From: JAAYJR01 sp964545315
GTDB taxonomy: Bacteria > Bacteroidota > Bacteroidia > Bacteroidales > Prolixibacteraceae
Assembly (NCBI GenBank): GCA_964545315.1
Contig: CAZJGI010000011.1
Coordinates: forward strand, 1-64,000
Reading direction: 5' to 3'
Length of the DNA stretch: 64,000 bases
The notes beneath the pieces are model-generated. The model searched no databases and had not been told where the DNA came from. It saw only the letters and a list, made by a program, of their open reading frames with translations. Made by a program: the position numbers and the translations under genes. Every line of letters begins with the position of its first letter. The first letter of the stretch is position 1. Positions 15,487 to 24,846 of the stretch are shown in pieces.

Positions 15487-18400
15487 ATGAATATTAATTG
15501 TATCAGACATAAGTATTTAATACTTTTCGCATTAATATTAAATGAAGTTGCAGCAGTAGCACAACCTTCATTTATTCCTGCTGCTCCTTACACTGTTACC
15601 GTAATACAACCTGACGGAACAGAACTTGACATACAAGGTGTAGGAGATGAAAACAGGCATTTCACTGTAACAGATGATGGCTATACAGTGCTGAAAAATT
15701 CTGCAGGTTTTTATGAATTTGCCCGTATGATACAAGACGGGAAACTTGATTTATCAGGAATCCGTGCAAAAAATACAGATGAACGCAGTGAAGATGAAAA
15801 AAATTATCTAAAGTCTTTGCAGAAGTTTTTAAAAGAACCATACGATCAGGTGGATAAGAGGTTGAAATCTGCCGAAGCAACATCTCAAAGCAGTTTTCCG
15901 TCTTCCGGTTCAAAAAAGGCACTGTTATTACTGATCGAATACCCTGATCTTACCCAGACATTTGACATAAATGATTTTGAAAATTTGATGAACCAGCAAA
16001 ATTACAAAGGAACAGGTTCATTCAGAGATTATTTCTACCAGGTTTCCAACAAGAAATTGTCACTTTCAGTGGATGTTTTCGGATGGTACATGGCTAAGAA
16101 TCCATATCGGTATTATGGAGATGACAATGGTAATGACCTTGCCAGAATGTTGGTTGCCGAGGCAGTTGATGCCGCCGAAAATGCAGGAGTGGACTTTTCA
16201 GACTATGATAATGACGGGGACGGTTATGTCGATAATTTGCTGATTGCGCATTCAGGGCCGGGTGCAGAAGAAGGCTCTCAAACAGAATATATTTGGTCGC
16301 ATAGTTGGTATTTGGGAGGTTATGCCAGACGTTATGACGGAGTTACAATATCGAATTATATTATTAATCCTGAAACCAGAAGCTACGGGATGGTAGGTAT
16401 TGGTGTTTTTTGTCATGAATTTGGACATGCCCTGGGATTACCTGATTTATATGATACAGATGATTCAAACGGTGATTCAGAAGGCCTTGGTAATTGGTGT
16501 CTGATGGCCGGAGGAGGATGGCTGAACCAGGAAAAAACTCCAGCAATGCTTTCCGCCTGGGCACGGGATCATCTGGGATGGATCAGTCCGGTTATTATCG
16601 ACTCAGACGGAGAATTTTCATTATCTCCTGCCGCAACAGGCAGTGCCTGTTACAAAATGATAACACCGGTAAAAAATGAGTATTTTTTACTTGAGAACCG
16701 TTATCCTGCGGGATTTGATAAAGCATTGCCCGGATCAGGCCTGGCAATTTTTCATATAAATACGTTGCGGTCTGATAATGGCGATGAATTATTAAAACTG
16801 TCTGACCTCGAAGAAGCTGATGGCCGTGATGACCTTGATAAGTCCAACAACAGGGGTGATGGAGGTGATCTCTTCCCGGGAACCTCAGCAAATACAGTTT
16901 TCAATGATTATACCTATCCTGATTCTAAAAATTATAATGGCAATTCAACCGGAATAAAAATTTTTAATATCAGGAAAGAAGGAACTCTTATTAAATTTTC
17001 TGCTGGTGAAGAAACTGTCCAGGGAATTGATTTAACCTACTTATCGGCTTCAAACAGACTAACTGTTAACGGTACTTTAGCAGAGGTTGATCTGCAGGTT
17101 CAAAATACAGGTGATAGGGCATCGGATGATTTTATAGTGGCTTTCTACCTGTCAAAAGACCGGAATATATCACTTTCAGATATTTTTATTGGCAGTAAGA
17201 CAATTTCACATTTAAGTGCCGGAGAGTCAAATAATATTGCTTTTTTAAAAGATGTTAAAGAGGTGGATCCTGAAATTGCAGAAGGCAATTATTATGTTGG
17301 ATATATTATTGATTATCTGGACGAAATAGATGAAATCTCAGAAGCCAATAACTCTTATTTATTTTTAAATCCAGGTATCAATATAGATTATAAATCTGAG
17401 TTAACATTTGTTGAAACCAGAAACCGTTTAGGGATATCGCCAAGCCGGATAGATATATCCCTTGAAGTGACTAATCAGGGAGAGGCCGAATCACCGTCAG
17501 GTAAAACAGGATTTTATCTTTCAGATGATCTGTCTCTTTCCCGTTCCTCTTTTTTCCTGGGAGAAACAGAATTTCAGTCCCTGTTAGCAGGAGAACGTCG
17601 TGAATGTTCCTTTTCTCAACAAATATCATCTTTGGAAGGGCGGCTGACGGAAGGTACCTATTATGTTGGTTATATAATAGATCACGAAAATAAAATAACT
17701 GAGATCAATGAAAATAATAATACTTATCTGTTTTCTGACGATCCCTTCATTTATTGCTTACCGGATGTTCGATTTTTGAGTGAAACTTTTTGTTATGGTG
17801 ACAGTATGATTTTTGATGATAAAGTAATAAAAGAAACCGGGGTGTATGAGTTTGAATATAATAACCAACATGGTTGTGATTCGGTAATTGTGCTTGAGGT
17901 GACGGTTAATCCCGTGAATGACACCATAGTATTGCATACTATTTGCCGCGGGGACAGTATTGTATTGGATAGTAAGTTTTTTAAAGATCCCGGGATCTAC
18001 TATGCAAATCTCTCAAATATCCATGGATGCGATTCGACCGTAACCCTCTTCCTGGACGTCATTGAACCCATTGAACATTTTATTAACGCCACTATATGTT
18101 CAGGCGATTCAGCAGAAATCGCCGGTATATATTATAAAGATCCCGGTGTTTATTCTCATTTGCTTACAAGTAGCAGGGGATGCGACTCAACGATAATAAT
18201 GCATTTAACTGTAAATATGCCATCTGATACTTTACTTACCAGGACTATTTGTGACGGCGACAGCATAATTTTTGGAGACTTGATATTAAAGAAGACAGGG
18301 ACCTACAGCCATACACTTGTCAACAAATGGGGGTGTGACTCTTTGATAACTCTTGACCTCCTGGTAAATGATACTGATGAAACAGTTTTGAATAAAACGA

Positions 18401-19032
18401 TATGCCCCTGGGATTCTGTTGTAACAGGCCCCTTTGTTTACAGGGAAAGCGGAATTTATATTAATAATTTTTCAAATCAATTGGGTTGTGACTCCACAGT
18501 TATCCTTGAGCTCACAGTGACATCACCTCCTGCAATTGACCTTGGCCCCGACAGGATTATCTATACGTCTGAAGAAATATTATTGGATCCCGGCCCGGGT
18601 TATGCAGATTATGAATGGAGTACCGGCCATAATGACCAAGTACTGGCAGTGAATAGAAATGAGGGCACAGGCAGCCATACATATGGAGTGACTGTTACCA
18701 ATAACTATGGATGTTCGGCCTCTGATTTTATTACAGTTATAATTTACGATGATTCTCATTTGATATCTGACCCTGAAAGGAACCTTAAAGTATTTCCCAA
18801 TCCAAGTCCGGGGATAATAAATCTTATAATTGAACAGGTCAATGGTAAATATAATGTGTCAATCTATTCAGAAAGTGGCAATATGGTTTACCGGAATGAG
18901 TTTACCTCTCCGGGGAAAAAATTTGTAAAACAAATTGATTTGTCCTTTCTTTCAAAAGGTATATATACAGTAAATGTTATTTCCGGAGATGTATATCTTT
19001 CCAAAAAAGTGATAATCTCAGGGTACAGGTAA
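15487..19032 (+). CDS. secreted M6-family metallopeptidase with CARDB, cysteine repeats and T9SS sorting domain
   Basis: This is a 1181-residue multidomain protein with a signal peptide (residues 10-26). The M6 peptidase domain has the zinc motif HEFGH (310-314), followed by ALGLPDLYD and, about 25 residues later, GNWCLMAGG, the Met-turn region. Two CARDB-like domains follow (about 515-635 and 640-755), each ending in a copy of YYVGYIID. Then come five repeats of about 50 residues (about 757-1010), each C..GDS..G.Y..GCDS, and an Ig/PKD-like domain (LGPDRIIYTSEEILL). The C-terminal type A sorting domain of the type IX system begins LKVFPNPSPGIINL and includes LSKGIYTVNV. It should be carried across the outer membrane and attached to the surface, to degrade proteins. 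REP-like palindromes follow it. No neighbour suggests a specific target. Confidence 0.93.
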   Translation: MNINCIRHKYLILFALILNEVAAVAQPSFIPAAPYTVTVIQPDGTELDIQGVGDENRHFTVTDDGYTVLKNSAGFYEFARMIQDGKLDLSGIRAKNTDERSEDEKNYLKSLQKFLKEPYDQVDKRLKSAEATSQSSFPSSGSKKALLLLIEYPDLTQTFDINDFENLMNQQNYKGTGSFRDYFYQVSNKKLSLSVDVFGWYMAKNPYRYYGDDNGNDLARMLVAEAVDAAENAGVDFSDYDNDGDGYVDNLLIAHSGPGAEEGSQTEYIWSHSWYLGGYARRYDGVTISNYIINPETRSYGMVGIGVFCHEFGHALGLPDLYDTDDSNGDSEGLGNWCLMAGGGWLNQEKTPAMLSAWARDHLGWISPVIIDSDGEFSLSPAATGSACYKMITPVKNEYFLLENRYPAGFDKALPGSGLAIFHINTLRSDNGDELLKLSDLEEADGRDDLDKSNNRGDGGDLFPGTSANTVFNDYTYPDSKNYNGNSTGIKIFNIRKEGTLIKFSAGEETVQGIDLTYLSASNRLTVNGTLAEVDLQVQNTGDRASDDFIVAFYLSKDRNISLSDIFIGSKTISHLSAGESNNIAFLKDVKEVDPEIAEGNYYVGYIIDYLDEIDEISEANNSYLFLNPGINIDYKSELTFVETRNRLGISPSRIDISLEVTNQGEAESPSGKTGFYLSDDLSLSRSSFFLGETEFQSLLAGERRECSFSQQISSLEGRLTEGTYYVGYIIDHENKITEINENNNTYLFSDDPFIYCLPDVRFLSETFCYGDSMIFDDKVIKETGVYEFEYNNQHGCDSVIVLEVTVNPVNDTIVLHTICRGDSIVLDSKFFKDPGIYYANLSNIHGCDSTVTLFLDVIEPIEHFINATICSGDSAEIAGIYYKDPGVYSHLLTSSRGCDSTIIMHLTVNMPSDTLLTRTICDGDSIIFGDLILKKTGTYSHTLVNKWGCDSLITLDLLVNDTDETVLNKTICPWDSVVTGPFVYRESGIYINNFSNQLGCDSTVILELTVTSPPAIDLGPDRIIYTSEEILLDPGPGYADYEWSTGHNDQVLAVNRNEGTGSHTYGVTVTNNYGCSASDFITVIIYDDSHLISDPERNLKVFPNPSPGIINLIIEQVNGKYNVSIYSESGNMVYRNEFTSPGKKFVKQIDLSFLSKGIYTVNVISGDVYLSKKVIISGYR

Positions 19033-19070
19033 TTGGTACATGGCAATAGTACTGCAGCCTATCACTTCAG

Positions 19071-19187
19071 AGCTTTATCCTTTGCCGTTCACTTCAGTGA
19101 ACGGAACAGGGTCAGTGCCATAAACCATTGTGTAATTGTGTATGGCTTCATACCCGTCGGTTAAAACCGACGGCAAAGGATAAAGCT
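19071..19187. repeat. REP-like palindrome pair, inverted arrangement
   Basis: Two imperfect palindromes face each other. CCGTTCACT-TC-AGTGAACGG lies at 19085-19104 and CCGTCGGTT-AA-AACCGACGG at 19154-19173. Each is linked to the common tail TTTATCCTTTG (or its complement). The outer arms AGCTTTATCCTTTGCCG (19071-19087) and its exact complement (19171-19187) form a 17-bp inverted repeat, so the pair can also fold as one long cruciform. The layout is typical of REP/BIME-like elements mobilised by RAYT-type transposases. No such gene is in the window. Confidence 0.8.
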
Positions 19188-19215
19188 ACGATTAAGGCAG
19201 CCAATTTGTTCACTG

Positions 19216-19247
19216 CCTTATCCTTTGCCGTTCACTTCAGTGAACGG
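19216..19247 (-). repeat. REP-like palindrome, third unit
   Basis: The common tail CCTTATCCTTTG joins the CCGTTCACT-TC-AGTGAACGG palindrome (19228-19247). It ends one base before the stop codon of the minus-strand SDR gene (19249), so as RNA it would form a hairpin directly below that gene and may serve as its terminator or a 3' stabiliser. Confidence 0.75.
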
Positions 19248-19248
19248 A

Positions 19249-20073
19249 TTATTTCCGGATACCTTTTTCTTTTAGGTATGGTATATTCTGGCCTTCCCCT
19301 GTTTCATAACCTCCTGTTACATATATCTCGGCTCCTGTGATAAAACTTGCCCCTGAACTGGCTAAAAAAAGACATGTATTACCAACCTCTTCAATTGTAC
19401 CTCCCCGTCCCATCCACTGTACATTATTCGACCATTTTTCAAATCCTTCAGGATCAGGGTCCCTGCTTTTATTCGTATAATACATTTCGGTAATAATATT
19501 TCCGGGTAAAACGGCATTTACTCTCACCCCATTTCTTGCTTCATCCATTGCAAGCGTTTTTGTCAGCGAGCTTATTGCTCCTTTTGTGGCAGTATATATG
19601 GATGCTCCCTCCTGGCCAACTGCACCAATAATGCTTCCCATGTTAATGATGCTTCCCTGAGTTGTTCTGAGATAGGGCAAAGCATATTTGCATCCGGCAA
19701 AATAGCCTACCAGGTTAGTATTGAGAATATACCTGAACTCCTCAACAGGAATGTCATCAATTAGTCTCTGCGGAGGGTAGTAACCGGCATTGTTTATCAG
19801 ACAATCGAGTCTGCCATATATTTTTACAGCATATTCGATCAACTGTTTTACCTCATCTTCATTGGAAACATCACATTTAATGTATTCACATCTTCCGCTG
19901 CTTGTTTGCATTATTTCGCGGGCCGTTAATTCACAGTCACTTACATTTCTTGAGCAGATCACTACATCAGCACCTGCTTCACAAAAAACTTTAGCACATC
20001 CTTTGCCGATCCCTTTACTGGCACCAGTAATAATGACCTTCATGCCTTTTATACTATCAATGAAAGTAGCCAT
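19249..20073 (-). CDS. SDR-family oxidoreductase
   Basis: This 274-residue short-chain dehydrogenase shows the NAD(P) motif TGASKGIG (about 17-24), NNAG (about 94-97) and the catalytic Ser in NMGSIIGAVG. The YTATKGAIS segment supplies the Tyr and Lys, and VNAVLPGNIITEM is typical of classical SDRs. CSRN after the second strand suggests NADP. It would oxidise or reduce a hydroxyl of a sugar or cyclitol. It is the last gene of the six-gene operon, 14 bases after the lactonase gene. A REP-like hairpin abuts its stop. Confidence 0.9.
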   Translation of the reverse strand: MATFIDSIKGMKVIITGASKGIGKGCAKVFCEAGADVVICSRNVSDCELTAREIMQTSSGRCEYIKCDVSNEDEVKQLIEYAVKIYGRLDCLINNAGYYPPQRLIDDIPVEEFRYILNTNLVGYFAGCKYALPYLRTTQGSIINMGSIIGAVGQEGASIYTATKGAISSLTKTLAMDEARNGVRVNAVLPGNIITEMYYTNKSRDPDPEGFEKWSNNVQWMGRGGTIEEVGNTCLFLASSGASFITGAEIYVTGGYETGEGQNIPYLKEKGIRK

Positions 20074-20087
20074 AATTATTTATCCTC

Positions 20088-20996
20088 CTATTTGTTAATT
20101 TTAAATTCAGGTAACGCGTAATAATCAGGTTTGCCTTTTATTCCCGTATTACATCTGTATAATTGTCCTCCTATATTACCTTTTTCATAATCATATCCGG
20201 GAGGCGCCACTGGTGATTTCCAGTTTTCTGAAGCTGTTGTGATATAAATATCAGTCATCTCATTTCCACCAAATGTCAGTGAAGCAACCTGTTTGGCAGG
20301 TATCTCTATTTTTCTGTTTACAACACCATCCGGGTCATATCTGATTATACAGCCTCCATACCACTGTGCGCTCCACACATAATCTTCGTCATCAACTGTG
20401 AGTCCGTCAGGAATACCTTCTGTATGCGGAACATTTATAAATTTGGATTTGTTACTTACAGTGCCCCTTTTCAAATCATACTGATAGCGATAAATGGACC
20501 GTGCAACAGAATCTGTATAATAGAGCAGGGAATTATCCCGGGAGAATCCCAGTCCGTTCGAAAGATGTATCCCCTCATCCAGAACTGATATCTCTCCGTT
20601 AATATCAATTATGAATAATTTTCCCGGTTTATAGTTGCTTCGGCAATCATAGTAATTAGTACCAAAAAGAAACCTTCCCCGGGCATCTGCAATTCCATCA
20701 TTGATTGAAAGGATATCACCTTCATGGTTATCTGTTATTTTTATAAAACCCTCCTTTTGGTTCCATAAATAAAGGCCTTCCAGGCACCCGCATATCAACC
20801 CATAATTTTTAATGAATGCAAAACTGCTGACTGACAATCCTTTTACCCTTTCAGTAATACTATTATTAAGAGGATTGTAGCTATAGATGCATTTATTATA
20901 AACATCAGTCCACCAAAGGGTCTGTTCCTGCCGGTTCCACAAAGGATTTTCCCCCAGGAGATATTTTTTTTCGGAGATCGCTTGAATATTAGTCAT
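20088..20996 (-). CDS. SMP-30/gluconolactonase-family protein
   Basis: This 302-residue six-bladed propeller has the metal-binding residues expected in SMP-30 lactonases: Glu in LLGENPLWN, Asn in SINDGIADARGRFLFGT, Asn in LSNGLGFSRDN and Asp in IPDGLTVDDEDYVWSAQW. Such enzymes hydrolyse sugar lactones in the cytosol after a dehydrogenase has made them. There is no signal peptide. The GENPLW motif near the N terminus supports the ATG at 20996. The adjacent SDR may supply the lactone. The sugar is unknown. Confidence 0.88.
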   Translation of the reverse strand: MTNIQAISEKKYLLGENPLWNRQEQTLWWTDVYNKCIYSYNPLNNSITERVKGLSVSSFAFIKNYGLICGCLEGLYLWNQKEGFIKITDNHEGDILSINDGIADARGRFLFGTNYYDCRSNYKPGKLFIIDINGEISVLDEGIHLSNGLGFSRDNSLLYYTDSVARSIYRYQYDLKRGTVSNKSKFINVPHTEGIPDGLTVDDEDYVWSAQWYGGCIIRYDPDGVVNRKIEIPAKQVASLTFGGNEMTDIYITTASENWKSPVAPPGYDYEKGNIGGQLYRCNTGIKGKPDYYALPEFKINK

Positions 20997-21024
20997 CCCA
21001 GATCCTTTTTTGATTATTGAACAG

Positions 21025-21849
21025 TTATAATAAATTCTTTATAAATGCTACTGCTTCCCGTACTCCTTTCAATCCCCTGAAACTGGCTTCTTCAATACAT
21101 ATCCATTTATCATAATCTTTTCCTTTGAGATATTGCAATATCTCCGGATATGGAACAGCCCCTTTCCCGATAGCTGTGGGTTCAAATTTTCCCTTTTGCT
21201 TCATGTCTGATGCATGTATTGTTTCAATCATTGGATACATGATGTCCAGTACCTGAAGGGGGTCTCTGCCGCAAACAAGTAAATTGCCCAGATCGAGGTT
21301 TAGTTTTATCCCGGTTCCTTTAATCTTTTCAGCAATTTCGGAGAATATTTCAAAGGGCATACTAAAATCGGGCAAATTCCATGCCCCCGGCTTGGTATGG
21401 TTTTCGTATAAAAGTCTGATGTTATATTTACCTGCAATGCTATCCATTTCTTTAAAGGCCTCTGCAGCAAAGCTTATGCCTTTTTGTATTCCTGTTTCAG
21501 GATGAGCCTGACCGGCAGTTATCCTGAGGTATTTGGCTCCCAGATATGAAGCCAGGGCAATATCCCTGATGAAATAGTCTTTTTCCCTTTCCCGTTGAAG
21601 CTTATCAGGATGTGTGAAATCCGGGTATGCAGTGATCATGATCACTGGCATTTCCTCTTTTTCAAGGTCTTTTTTAATATTTTCCAGATAGGCAGGGGTA
21701 TGGTTTTTAATAAGTGCAATGCCCAGGTCTATGCCGTCAAGTCCGGCTGATTTAGCTTCATATGCCCATTCTCTTATCGATAATTGTTCCTGTTGAATTG
21801 CGCTGAATAGCGAAACAGGCAGGCAGCTAAGTTTTATTTTTGGTAACAT
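21025..21849 (-). CDS. sugar isomerase/epimerase, TIM barrel (IolE/xylose isomerase-like)
   Basis: This 274-residue cytosolic TIM barrel is of the AP-endonuclease-2 superfamily. Segments include GLDGIDLGIALIKNH, GAKYLRITAGQAHPETG, RLLYENHTKPGAW (metal Glu), KLNLDLGNLLV, IETIHASDMKQKG and WICIEEASFRGLKG (metal Glu near the C terminus). Relatives isomerise ketoses or act as IolE-type dehydratases in inositol breakdown. It lies between the semialdehyde dehydrogenase and the lactonase in the operon, so it probably acts on a mid-pathway intermediate. Confidence 0.85.
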   Translation of the reverse strand: MLPKIKLSCLPVSLFSAIQQEQLSIREWAYEAKSAGLDGIDLGIALIKNHTPAYLENIKKDLEKEEMPVIMITAYPDFTHPDKLQREREKDYFIRDIALASYLGAKYLRITAGQAHPETGIQKGISFAAEAFKEMDSIAGKYNIRLLYENHTKPGAWNLPDFSMPFEIFSEIAEKIKGTGIKLNLDLGNLLVCGRDPLQVLDIMYPMIETIHASDMKQKGKFEPTAIGKGAVPYPEILQYLKGKDYDKWICIEEASFRGLKGVREAVAFIKNLL

Positions 21850-21894
21850 TTTAATATTGAATCAATTGAATTAAGCAGGATTATTTATAATTTT

Positions 21895-23418
21895 TTAATC
21901 TAATTTTCCAATAGATCCGTCCCATGTATCAATATCTGTATTTTTCTTTTCCTCTTCATCAAACCAGGTCGTTGTAACCACTTTCGGACGTGTATAAAAT
22001 CTGATCCCATCCTTACCGAGCACGTGCAGATCACCAAAAAAGGACTGTTTATTCCCTGAGAATGCAAACATTGCAACTGGCACGGGGATGCCAACATTTA
22101 TTCCGACCATGCCCCCGTTTGTTCTTCTGGCAAATTCACGGCTGTGATAACCGCTCTGTGTGAATATTATGGATCCGTTTGCATATTTGTTTGAATTCAT
22201 AATTGTGATACCTTCTTCGAAATCCCTGACACGTTTAACAGAGAGTACAGGCCCGAATAATTCTTCATCTCCTGCAGTCATTCCGGGAGTTACATTATCA
22301 AAAATTGTCGGCCCCAGATAAAATCCTTTTTCATACCCTTCTACTCTTGTTTTCCTTCCGTCAAGTGCCAGTGTAGCCCCTTCCCTGATACCTTTTTCTA
22401 TTCTCTCTAAAACAATCTGCCGGTGTGATTCGGTAACGAGAGGCCCCATTTCGGAACTTTTTTCATATGCAGGGCCGATTTTCAATTCACTTGCATATTT
22501 TTTAAGCAGTGATACAAGGCGGTCGGCTATGATCTCCTGTGCCACTACTACAGGAAGTGCCATACATCTTTCGCCAGCACACCCGAATGATGAATTGATA
22601 ATTCCCCTTGCTGACCTCTCCAGGGCAGCATCCTCCAAAACCAACCCATGGTTTTTTGCAGAGCACAATATCTGAGACCTTTTTCCGTGTGATGATGCCA
22701 CATTGTAAACATGAAGGCCCACAGCTGTTGAGCCTACAAAAGAAATTCCCCTGATATCGGGATGGCCCAATAATAATTCTGCTTCGTTGTTACCACATGT
22801 GATAATGTTCATTACACCATCCGGAAGGCCTGCCTCCTGCCATAACTCAGCGCACCGGAAAGAGGTCATCGGAGTGATGCATGATGCTTTTATGACTATT
22901 GTATTTCCTGTTGCTATGCATAAGGGGGCCATCCATCCCATCGGGATCATACCCGGGAAATTAAAGGGGGGAATACCTGCAAATACTCCCAAAGGTTCTC
23001 TGTAAAAAACTGTATCATAGCCAGTAGAGGTGTTCATCAATGACTCTCCCATCATAAGGGAAGGAATTCCGCAGGCAAACTCCACACATTCCCTAATTTT
23101 AAGGATTTCGCCATAGCTCTCTTTTATAATCTTTCCCTGTTCCCTGGAAACCATGTGAGTAAGTTCATCCATGTTTTTCTCAAGCAGCTCCCTGAACCGG
23201 TAAAATATTTGCACTCTTTTCAAAGCTGGTATTGCTGACCAGGCAGGGAAGGCGTCAGAAGCTGATTGTATTGCCATATTTATCTCCCTTTCGGTGCAAT
23301 AAGGCGCTTCTGCGATTTTTTCGCCGGTGCTTGGATTCCATATATCCATGTATTTGTCCGTTTCAGATTCATGCCATACACCATTGGCCAGGAAACGGAG
23401 TCTTTTTATCTCATTCAT
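21895..23418 (-). CDS. mmsA: CoA-acylating methylmalonate-semialdehyde dehydrogenase
   Basis: This 507-residue aldehyde dehydrogenase belongs to the MmsA/IolA subgroup, with PPFNFPGMIPMGWM (oxyanion Asn), SFVGSTAVGLHVY, AKNHGLVLEDA and the catalytic Cys in GCAGERCMALPVV. MmsA enzymes oxidise malonate or methylmalonate semialdehyde and form acetyl-CoA or propionyl-CoA with loss of CO2. The lysine loop reads VIKASCITPMTS where most relatives have VLKPSE, so this is a divergent member whose substrate may differ. As the CoA-forming last step it suggests the operon is catabolic. Confidence 0.88.
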   Translation of the reverse strand: MNEIKRLRFLANGVWHESETDKYMDIWNPSTGEKIAEAPYCTEREINMAIQSASDAFPAWSAIPALKRVQIFYRFRELLEKNMDELTHMVSREQGKIIKESYGEILKIRECVEFACGIPSLMMGESLMNTSTGYDTVFYREPLGVFAGIPPFNFPGMIPMGWMAPLCIATGNTIVIKASCITPMTSFRCAELWQEAGLPDGVMNIITCGNNEAELLLGHPDIRGISFVGSTAVGLHVYNVASSHGKRSQILCSAKNHGLVLEDAALERSARGIINSSFGCAGERCMALPVVVAQEIIADRLVSLLKKYASELKIGPAYEKSSEMGPLVTESHRQIVLERIEKGIREGATLALDGRKTRVEGYEKGFYLGPTIFDNVTPGMTAGDEELFGPVLSVKRVRDFEEGITIMNSNKYANGSIIFTQSGYHSREFARRTNGGMVGINVGIPVPVAMFAFSGNKQSFFGDLHVLGKDGIRFYTRPKVVTTTWFDEEEKKNTDIDTWDGSIGKLD

Positions 23419-23469
23419 ATATAAATCATTAAATATAAAACAGGTTAATAAATTAATAAAGCATTTAAA

Positions 23470-24774
23470 TCAGTCAACAAGCACCGGATCATTTTCTTTC
23501 AGCTCAATTGATAATAGTTCATCCATGTTATCCCACAATTTTTTAAATACTTCAATATATTTCTCCATCAGTTTGATACCGTTCGGAGGGTATATACAAT
23601 CGTGCAAAACAATTGAATCATCAAGTATTCTTTGTGTCTGAATATAATCATAGGGAGTATATACGATTTTATTACCACCTTTTCCGGACTTGCAATTCCA
23701 GGGACAACCGTTGCCATAACCAATTTTATCTTTGAAAAGTGATTGTTTCTGTACAGGTTTCGTCTGCCATCTTTGTGCCTGTGCACCTTCAGCTATCATT
23801 GCCTTTTGTATTCTTGCCCTGAATTCTTTTGGGTGCATGTTAATACCCAGTGCAGAAGGAGAAAACCTTATCCTGTAATGATGATATACACTTTTATAAC
23901 CTTCCGGGATATAGGGAGGAATTATGCCGTCGAATTGGGCGAGATTTTTGGTAAGATACTCTGCATTTTGAATCCTTATATCATTTTCACTTTCGAGATC
24001 AATAAGCCTGGATCTGGCATATGCAGCTGAAAACTCTGTTAGCCTGTACATACATCCGATAAGTCTGGAATTAAAGTCCCTTGGCGCTACTTCATTTACT
24101 ATCTCGCCAAAAATTCTCATTTGCCCGGCTTTAATAAAGAAATTTTCATTATCGGTATTAAAAAGCCCTCCATCACCACATTGCAGGTTTTTAAGCCCAT
24201 TAAGGCTGAATGTTGACATATCGGTCAGGGCGGCTGCTTTTTTACCTTTGTATAATGCCCCCGGCGACTGGCAAGCGTCGGCGATTACAATAAGGTTATG
24301 CTCTTTTGCTATCCTGTTTATTTCGTCCATATCAGCTACAAGGCCATGCAGATAAACAGGTATTATGGCTTTTGTCCTTTCTGTGATCTTTTCTTCAATC
24401 TTTGAAGGATCTATGTTGAATGTCCCTGGATCTACATCAGCAAATACAGGTACCGCATTCTGGTAAAGAACAGCCAGTTGGGTAGCTACAAATGTAAGCG
24501 ACGGTGTTATTACCTCATCTCCCGGTCCTATCCCTGCAGCTCCGGTAGCCATATGAAGTGCTGCTGTACCACTATTGCATGAAAGAGAGTATTTTGTACC
24601 TGAATACTCTGCCCATTCGCTTTCAAGGTTTTTAACATGATGGGCAAAAATACCCCAAAACTCCTTCCTGTCAAATACATCCATAACGTATTCCTTGTCC
24701 CGGTCTGTAACGGAAGGCCATTTTACATGGCCGGTTTCGATAATTTTTTGTCCTCCATTTATTGCAAGCTTCAT
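23470..24774 (-). CDS. DegT/DnrJ/EryC1-family aminotransferase (StsC/AHBA-like)
   Basis: This 434-residue PLP enzyme starts LAINGGQK..WP, the opening typical of the StsC/AHBA-synthase branch. SLSCNSGTAALHMA binds the phosphate. Asp166 lies in IADACQSPGA, and the Schiff-base Lys195 lies in FSLNGLKNLQCGDGG. An unusual cysteine-containing GYGNGCPWNCKSGKGG insert (about 350-365) precedes the C-terminal part. Enzymes of this branch move amino groups on and off keto-sugars and cyclitols (scyllo-inosose to scyllo-inosamine, for example). In an operon with MmsA and a lactonase it could remove the amino group from an amino-sugar or aminocyclitol. Confidence 0.88.
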   Translation of the reverse strand: MKLAINGGQKIIETGHVKWPSVTDRDKEYVMDVFDRKEFWGIFAHHVKNLESEWAEYSGTKYSLSCNSGTAALHMATGAAGIGPGDEVITPSLTFVATQLAVLYQNAVPVFADVDPGTFNIDPSKIEEKITERTKAIIPVYLHGLVADMDEINRIAKEHNLIVIADACQSPGALYKGKKAAALTDMSTFSLNGLKNLQCGDGGLFNTDNENFFIKAGQMRIFGEIVNEVAPRDFNSRLIGCMYRLTEFSAAYARSRLIDLESENDIRIQNAEYLTKNLAQFDGIIPPYIPEGYKSVYHHYRIRFSPSALGINMHPKEFRARIQKAMIAEGAQAQRWQTKPVQKQSLFKDKIGYGNGCPWNCKSGKGGNKIVYTPYDYIQTQRILDDSIVLHDCIYPPNGIKLMEKYIEVFKKLWDNMDELLSIELKENDPVLVD

Positions 24775-24846
24775 GTTATTTGATTATTGTGAATATTATT
24801 GTTTTTTGAAGTTACGTGCTTATATATTAAAGAAGTCAATTAAGGA

